From the NCBI RefSeq assembly GCF_007641255.1, contig NZ_CP036259.1, forward strand, positions 4,032,501 through 4,096,500: a stretch of DNA of 64,000 nucleotides, given 5' to 3'. The notes under the pieces were generated by a model. The model was not told the DNA's origin. It was given only the letters and a program-made list of their open reading frames with translations, and made no database searches. The position numbers were made by a program, and so were the translations under genes. Below, piece after piece: positions 61,013-64,000 of this stretch (its first letter is position 1; the number at the start of each line of letters is the position of its first letter). This DNA comes from Sporomusa termitida. Lineage in GTDB: Bacteria; Bacillota; Negativicutes; Sporomusales; Sporomusaceae.

Positions 61013-62380
61013 ATGGCAGACTCCGTAAAAGCCGGTGTTTTTCGGTTCCGGTATATTTTATTGGCAATCATTTCCTTCTGCTATTCCATTCAATATCTGG
61101 ACAGAGTCAATACCAATATTCTCTTACCCTTTATCAGCAAGGATATTGGCATGAGCAATTATGAAATCGGGATTGGCGCAGCCCTGATGCTGGTTTTCTA
61201 TGGACCTTCCCAGGTGGTAACCGGCTGGGTATGTGACAAAATCGGCTCTCGTAAAGTCCTGATATTCTCTATTATTGCCTGGAGCGCCCTGACCTATTTG
61301 CAGTCTACAGTGCATAGCGTCAGTGAATGGTATATACGAATGGTACTGTTCGGCATTATGGTGGGAACTGAATTTATTCCGTCAGCGCGGCTGATTGTCC
61401 GTTATTTCCCACCGCTGCAACGGGCCCGGGCCCAAAGCATTCTTTCCTGGGCCTGGATCATTACCCCCGCCTGGGCACCAATGGTCAGCACGTTACTGTT
61501 TACGCTGTATGGCAACGAATGGCGGGAAATCTTTAAACTGCTTGGTTTAATCGGTGTTATCCCGCTTATTCTGGTTATCTTGTTTGTTTTTGACCATCCT
61601 GAACAAAACCGCTTTGTGAAAAAGCAGGAGGCGCTGGAAGCCTACGAGGACGAGATCAAGCAGGGAATTATTACCGCCGAAGATGTCCAAAAAGGCGATG
61701 TGAAGATTATTGCCAAAAAATCTCAGGGCTTGAATGTTTCTTTCAGCAAAATCCTGCAAACCCCGGGCTATATCCCCCTGGTTTTTGTATATGTGGCTGC
61801 TCAGCTGGCCTTTTGGGGTGTTATGGTCTGGTCGGCACAATATTTGATTCAGGTACACGGATTCAGCGTTATGAAAATGGGCGTCTGGGCCTCAATCTAC
61901 TTTATTGGCGGTGCGTTAGGATCATTTGCCAGCGCCTGGGTCAGCGACAAGATCCTGGGCGGTCGCCGCAAGCCAATGATTATTCTGTGTTTTGCCTGCA
62001 TGATTCCTTTTATTGTTATTCTGGCAACCCTGACCAAAGGAGTTTCGCCATTTGTATTATTGTTAACACTTACCGGTGCCGGATTTTTCTCCAACATGGT
62101 CTGGGGACCGGCTATCACCCTGCCGGCCGATATGTTCCCGGTAGAGTCTTACGGCAAGGCCATGGGGGGCGTAAACTGCATTGCCTATATGGCAGCCGCA
62201 GCCTCTCCTTTTATTATGGGCGGCTTAATCAAGATCGATCCGGTCACAAAATCAGCCGACTATTTCTATGCCTGGTTATGGGTTGCCTTCACCGCCCTGC
62301 TGGGGGTTGTTGCCGCCAGTATGCTGGTGGACAGGCAGCGGCTGAAAACCGCAGCCAGTGGAAAAACTGTCGCCTCCTGA
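61013..62380 (+). CDS. MFS transporter, ACS type, of the kinase-enolase operon
   Basis: 455 residues, twelve membrane segments, RBS AGGGAGGTATGTTACT. SFCYSIQYLDRVNTNILLPF and IGAALMLVFYGPSQVVTGWVCD are of the ACS family, whose best-known members carry glucarate, galactonate and other hydroxy acids. A CdaR-type regulator gene upstream matches such a substrate class. It ends the operon and is followed by a bidirectional terminator. Confidence 0.88.
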   Translation: MADSVKAGVFRFRYILLAIISFCYSIQYLDRVNTNILLPFISKDIGMSNYEIGIGAALMLVFYGPSQVVTGWVCDKIGSRKVLIFSIIAWSALTYLQSTVHSVSEWYIRMVLFGIMVGTEFIPSARLIVRYFPPLQRARAQSILSWAWIITPAWAPMVSTLLFTLYGNEWREIFKLLGLIGVIPLILVILFVFDHPEQNRFVKKQEALEAYEDEIKQGIITAEDVQKGDVKIIAKKSQGLNVSFSKILQTPGYIPLVFVYVAAQLAFWGVMVWSAQYLIQVHGFSVMKMGVWASIYFIGGALGSFASAWVSDKILGGRRKPMIILCFACMIPFIVILATLTKGVSPFVLLLTLTGAGFFSNMVWGPAITLPADMFPVESYGKAMGGVNCIAYMAAAASPFIMGGLIKIDPVTKSADYFYAWLWVAFTALLGVVAASMLVDRQRLKTAASGKTVAS

Positions 62381-62469
62381 TACACGTATGGCAAAAGATA
62401 GCCTACCCGCGCATAAGCAGTTAATTGATTTGCAGTACAACGGTAAAACCACGCCAGCAACCTCAATCA

Positions 62470-62512
62470 AAAAACTCCTGGTAAATCCCACGGGGATTTG
62501 CCAGGAGTTTTT
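62470..62512. terminator. Strong bidirectional terminator between convergent genes
   Basis: A 20-base stem with one G-T pair (AAAAACTCCTGG... against ...CCAGGAGTTTTT) and a 3-base loop lies between the MFS and carboxynorspermidine dehydrogenase genes, which converge here. Confidence 0.88.
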
Positions 62513-62528
62513 GCTGTCTATAATATGA

Positions 62529-63788
62529 TCAAATAGAATCTAATGATTCAATAACCGGCACTACAAAGGGTTTCGGTGCTTCAATAACTTCTGTAGGCAG
62601 GCCCATTGTCGCCAGCAGTTCTATAAAAGGTGTAGGATCAAGCTCTTCCACATTGACCATCTGCTTAACATCCCAGTCGCCGCGGGCGACTAAGATGGCC
62701 GCGGCCGCGGCCGGGACCCCGGCCGTATAGCTGATGGCCTGGGATTCCACTTCCTGATAGCATTCGGCATGGTCACAGGTATTGTAAATGAAGATTTGGC
62801 GCGGCTGATTGTCTTTGGTGCCGCTGATGAAATTGCCGATGCAGGTTTTACCGGTATAATCAACTGCCAATGAGGACGGATCAGGCAAGAGCGCTTTCAG
62901 TACCTTGAGGGGCGCAATCTCCACGCCTGCCGCTATTTTAACCGGTTTCTCCGAGGTAAGGCCAAGATTGGTCAGCACCGAGAACACGTTTAAGTAATGT
63001 TCGCCAAACCCCATCCAAAACCGAATAGAATTCGCATTAATATTTTTAGACAATGAGTGCAGTTCGTCATGTCCGGTCAGATATACGGAACAGGTTCCCA
63101 CGACCGGAAATTCGTAATCCACTTTAATCGAATGAACTTTTTGCAGTACCCATTTGCGGTCAATCCAGGTCCACACTTTCCTGAATTCACGGAAATTAAT
63201 CTCGGGATCGAAATTTGTGGCAAAATACTTGCCGTGGCTGCCGGCATTAACATCCAGTATATCAATGGTATCGATTGTATCAAAATATTCCTTTTGCGCG
63301 AGCGCGCACCAGGCATTAACAACGCCCGGATCAAAGCCGACCCCTAAAATTGCCGTGATCTGCTTGTCCTGACAGCGCTCTTTACGTTTCCATTCATAGT
63401 TGGCATACCAGGGCGGGTCCTCGCAGACCTTGTCCGGATCCTCATGGATCGCCGTATCCATATACACGGCACCGGTTTCGATGCACGCCTCCAGCACCGA
63501 CATATTCACATAAGCCTGCCCGACATTGATGACGATTTCCGACTTGGTGTCCTTGATTAATTCGATCACAGCCGGAACATCCATGGCGTTGACTGCCCGC
63601 GAATACAGTTTTTTCGCCGGGTCCTGCAAATGATTTTTGCGCAGTACGCTGTCAATAATTGCGTCGCACTTTTGCTGGGTACGTGAAGCGATACAGATAT
63701 CACCCAAAACATCATTATTCATCGCGCATTTGTGAGCTACCACATGACCCACGCCACCAGCACCAACAATTAAAACATTTTTCCTCAT
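62529..63788 (-). CDS. Carboxynorspermidine/carboxyspermidine dehydrogenase (saccharopine dehydrogenase-like)
   Basis: 419 residues. The Rossmann motif VLIVGAGGVGHVVAHKCAMN and DICIASRTQQKCDAI begin the protein; INVGQAYVNMSVLEACIETG and GVGFDPGVVNAWCALA follow, all typical of the CASDH branch. It condenses aspartate semialdehyde with a diamine (diaminopropane or putrescine) in the alternative route to norspermidine or spermidine. It follows the nspC gene by 28 bases, with AGAGGAGAAAG before the ATG. Confidence 0.92.
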   Translation of the reverse strand: MRKNVLIVGAGGVGHVVAHKCAMNNDVLGDICIASRTQQKCDAIIDSVLRKNHLQDPAKKLYSRAVNAMDVPAVIELIKDTKSEIVINVGQAYVNMSVLEACIETGAVYMDTAIHEDPDKVCEDPPWYANYEWKRKERCQDKQITAILGVGFDPGVVNAWCALAQKEYFDTIDTIDILDVNAGSHGKYFATNFDPEINFREFRKVWTWIDRKWVLQKVHSIKVDYEFPVVGTCSVYLTGHDELHSLSKNINANSIRFWMGFGEHYLNVFSVLTNLGLTSEKPVKIAAGVEIAPLKVLKALLPDPSSLAVDYTGKTCIGNFISGTKDNQPRQIFIYNTCDHAECYQEVESQAISYTAGVPAAAAAILVARGDWDVKQMVNVEELDPTPFIELLATMGLPTEVIEAPKPFVVPVIESLDSI

Positions 63789-63816
63789 TTCTTTCTCCTC
63801 TGCTAAAAAATTTAAT

Positions 63817-64000
63817 TTAAGATAAATTATTTAAGAAATCCGGGTAAGTGAACTGACGCACAACCTCAATCGTACCATCTAGCCTGCGCACGGCAATCGC
63901 CGGCATCTGCAGGCCATTGAACCAGTTTTTCTTTACCATTGTGTAGCCGGCGGCATCGGCAAAACGGATTTGGCTGCCAATTGCCAATGGTTCGGCAAAA
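63817..64000 (-). CDS. nspC: Carboxynorspermidine decarboxylase, C-terminal end (runs off window)
   Basis: Only the last 61 residues are inside the window: FAEPLAIGSQIRFADAAGYT, then KKNWFNGLQMPAIAVRR, ending in DFLNNLS. This is the PLP-decarboxylase C-terminus of NspC, which decarboxylates carboxy(nor)spermidine. It is upstream of, and cotranscribed with, the dehydrogenase gene. Confidence 0.88.
   Translation of the reverse strand, partial: FAEPLAIGSQIRFADAAGYTMVKKNWFNGLQMPAIAVRRLDGTIEVVRQFTYPDFLNNLS

Noticed and set aside
1-64000. tRNA, rRNA, CRISPR, prophage or insertion sequence
   Set aside because: No cloverleaf-like sequence, regularly spaced repeats, transposase or phage genes were recognised in any gap or gene.

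Overview
The window looks like a chromosomal segment of an anaerobic, low-to-mid GC Firmicute, most plausibly a Sporomusa/Pelosinus-type Negativicute. This is inferred from gene content only, because no rRNA or other taxonomic marker is present. The supporting signs are strong AGGAGG-type ribosome binding sites, many TTG/GTG starts, ferredoxin-linked 2-oxoacid metabolism, a glycyl-radical microcompartment, the futalosine menaquinone route and the carboxynorspermidine polyamine route. No tRNA, CRISPR array, insertion sequence or prophage was seen.

Region 1 (1-5.7 kb): a minus-strand unit driven by a clear sigma-54 promoter encodes a BCCT quaternary-amine transporter followed by a histidine/aromatic ammonia-lyase cut by the window edge. 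The gene for a PAS-AAA+-Fis sigma-54 activator lies upstream. An XRE-cupin regulator is divergent from azlCD.

Region 2 (5.7-20 kb): a minus-strand cluster for 2-hydroxyacid use. It holds a FadR-type GntR regulator with an apparent frameshift, an acetate-type CoA-transferase, a four-subunit 2-oxoacid:ferredoxin oxidoreductase, two MFS carriers, a LarA-type racemase, GlcD/GlcF-type dehydrogenase subunits, a P-loop ATPase and a second LarA-like (DUF2088) protein. Together they would racemise a 2-hydroxyacid, oxidise it to the 2-oxoacid, decarboxylate that to an acyl-CoA and release the acid. A motif containing GT-N3-AC recurs in front of both the operon and the regulator.

Region 3 (20-28.5 kb): a GNAT acetyltransferase, a DapF homologue whose two catalytic cysteines are both serine, a LysR regulator, a TauABC-like ABC transporter, a thioredoxin-like protein and an alkaline-phosphatase-superfamily enzyme.

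Region 4 (28.8-49.8 kb): the centrepiece is a 21-gene minus-strand choline-degrading bacterial microcompartment operon. CutC, with every choline-pocket residue I can place, splits choline to trimethylamine and acetaldehyde; CutD activates it. Acetaldehyde is then handled by an acylating aldehyde dehydrogenase, PduL, EutQ and an Fe-alcohol dehydrogenase inside a shell of BMC-H, BMC-T, EutS-like and EutN-like proteins. Oddities include a second aldehyde dehydrogenase with Ser in place of catalytic Cys, a shell protein with a SAP/Rho-N-like tail, a EutT-like protein without its zinc motif, and an unrecognised winged-helix-like 96-residue protein. A PocR-domain histidine kinase and AraC-type response regulator follow, with their own promoter and a structured 5' leader. 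A choline kinase gene is divergent from the operon.

Region 5 (50-64 kb): an MFS exporter, a small membrane protein, a four-gene futalosine pathway operon (mqnE, mqnA, mqnC and an MTAP-like nucleosidase/phosphorylase), a MtaA-type methyltransferase with a CdaR-type regulator, a kinase-enolase paralogue-MFS operon of unknown substrate, and two carboxynorspermidine genes, the last cut by the window edge.
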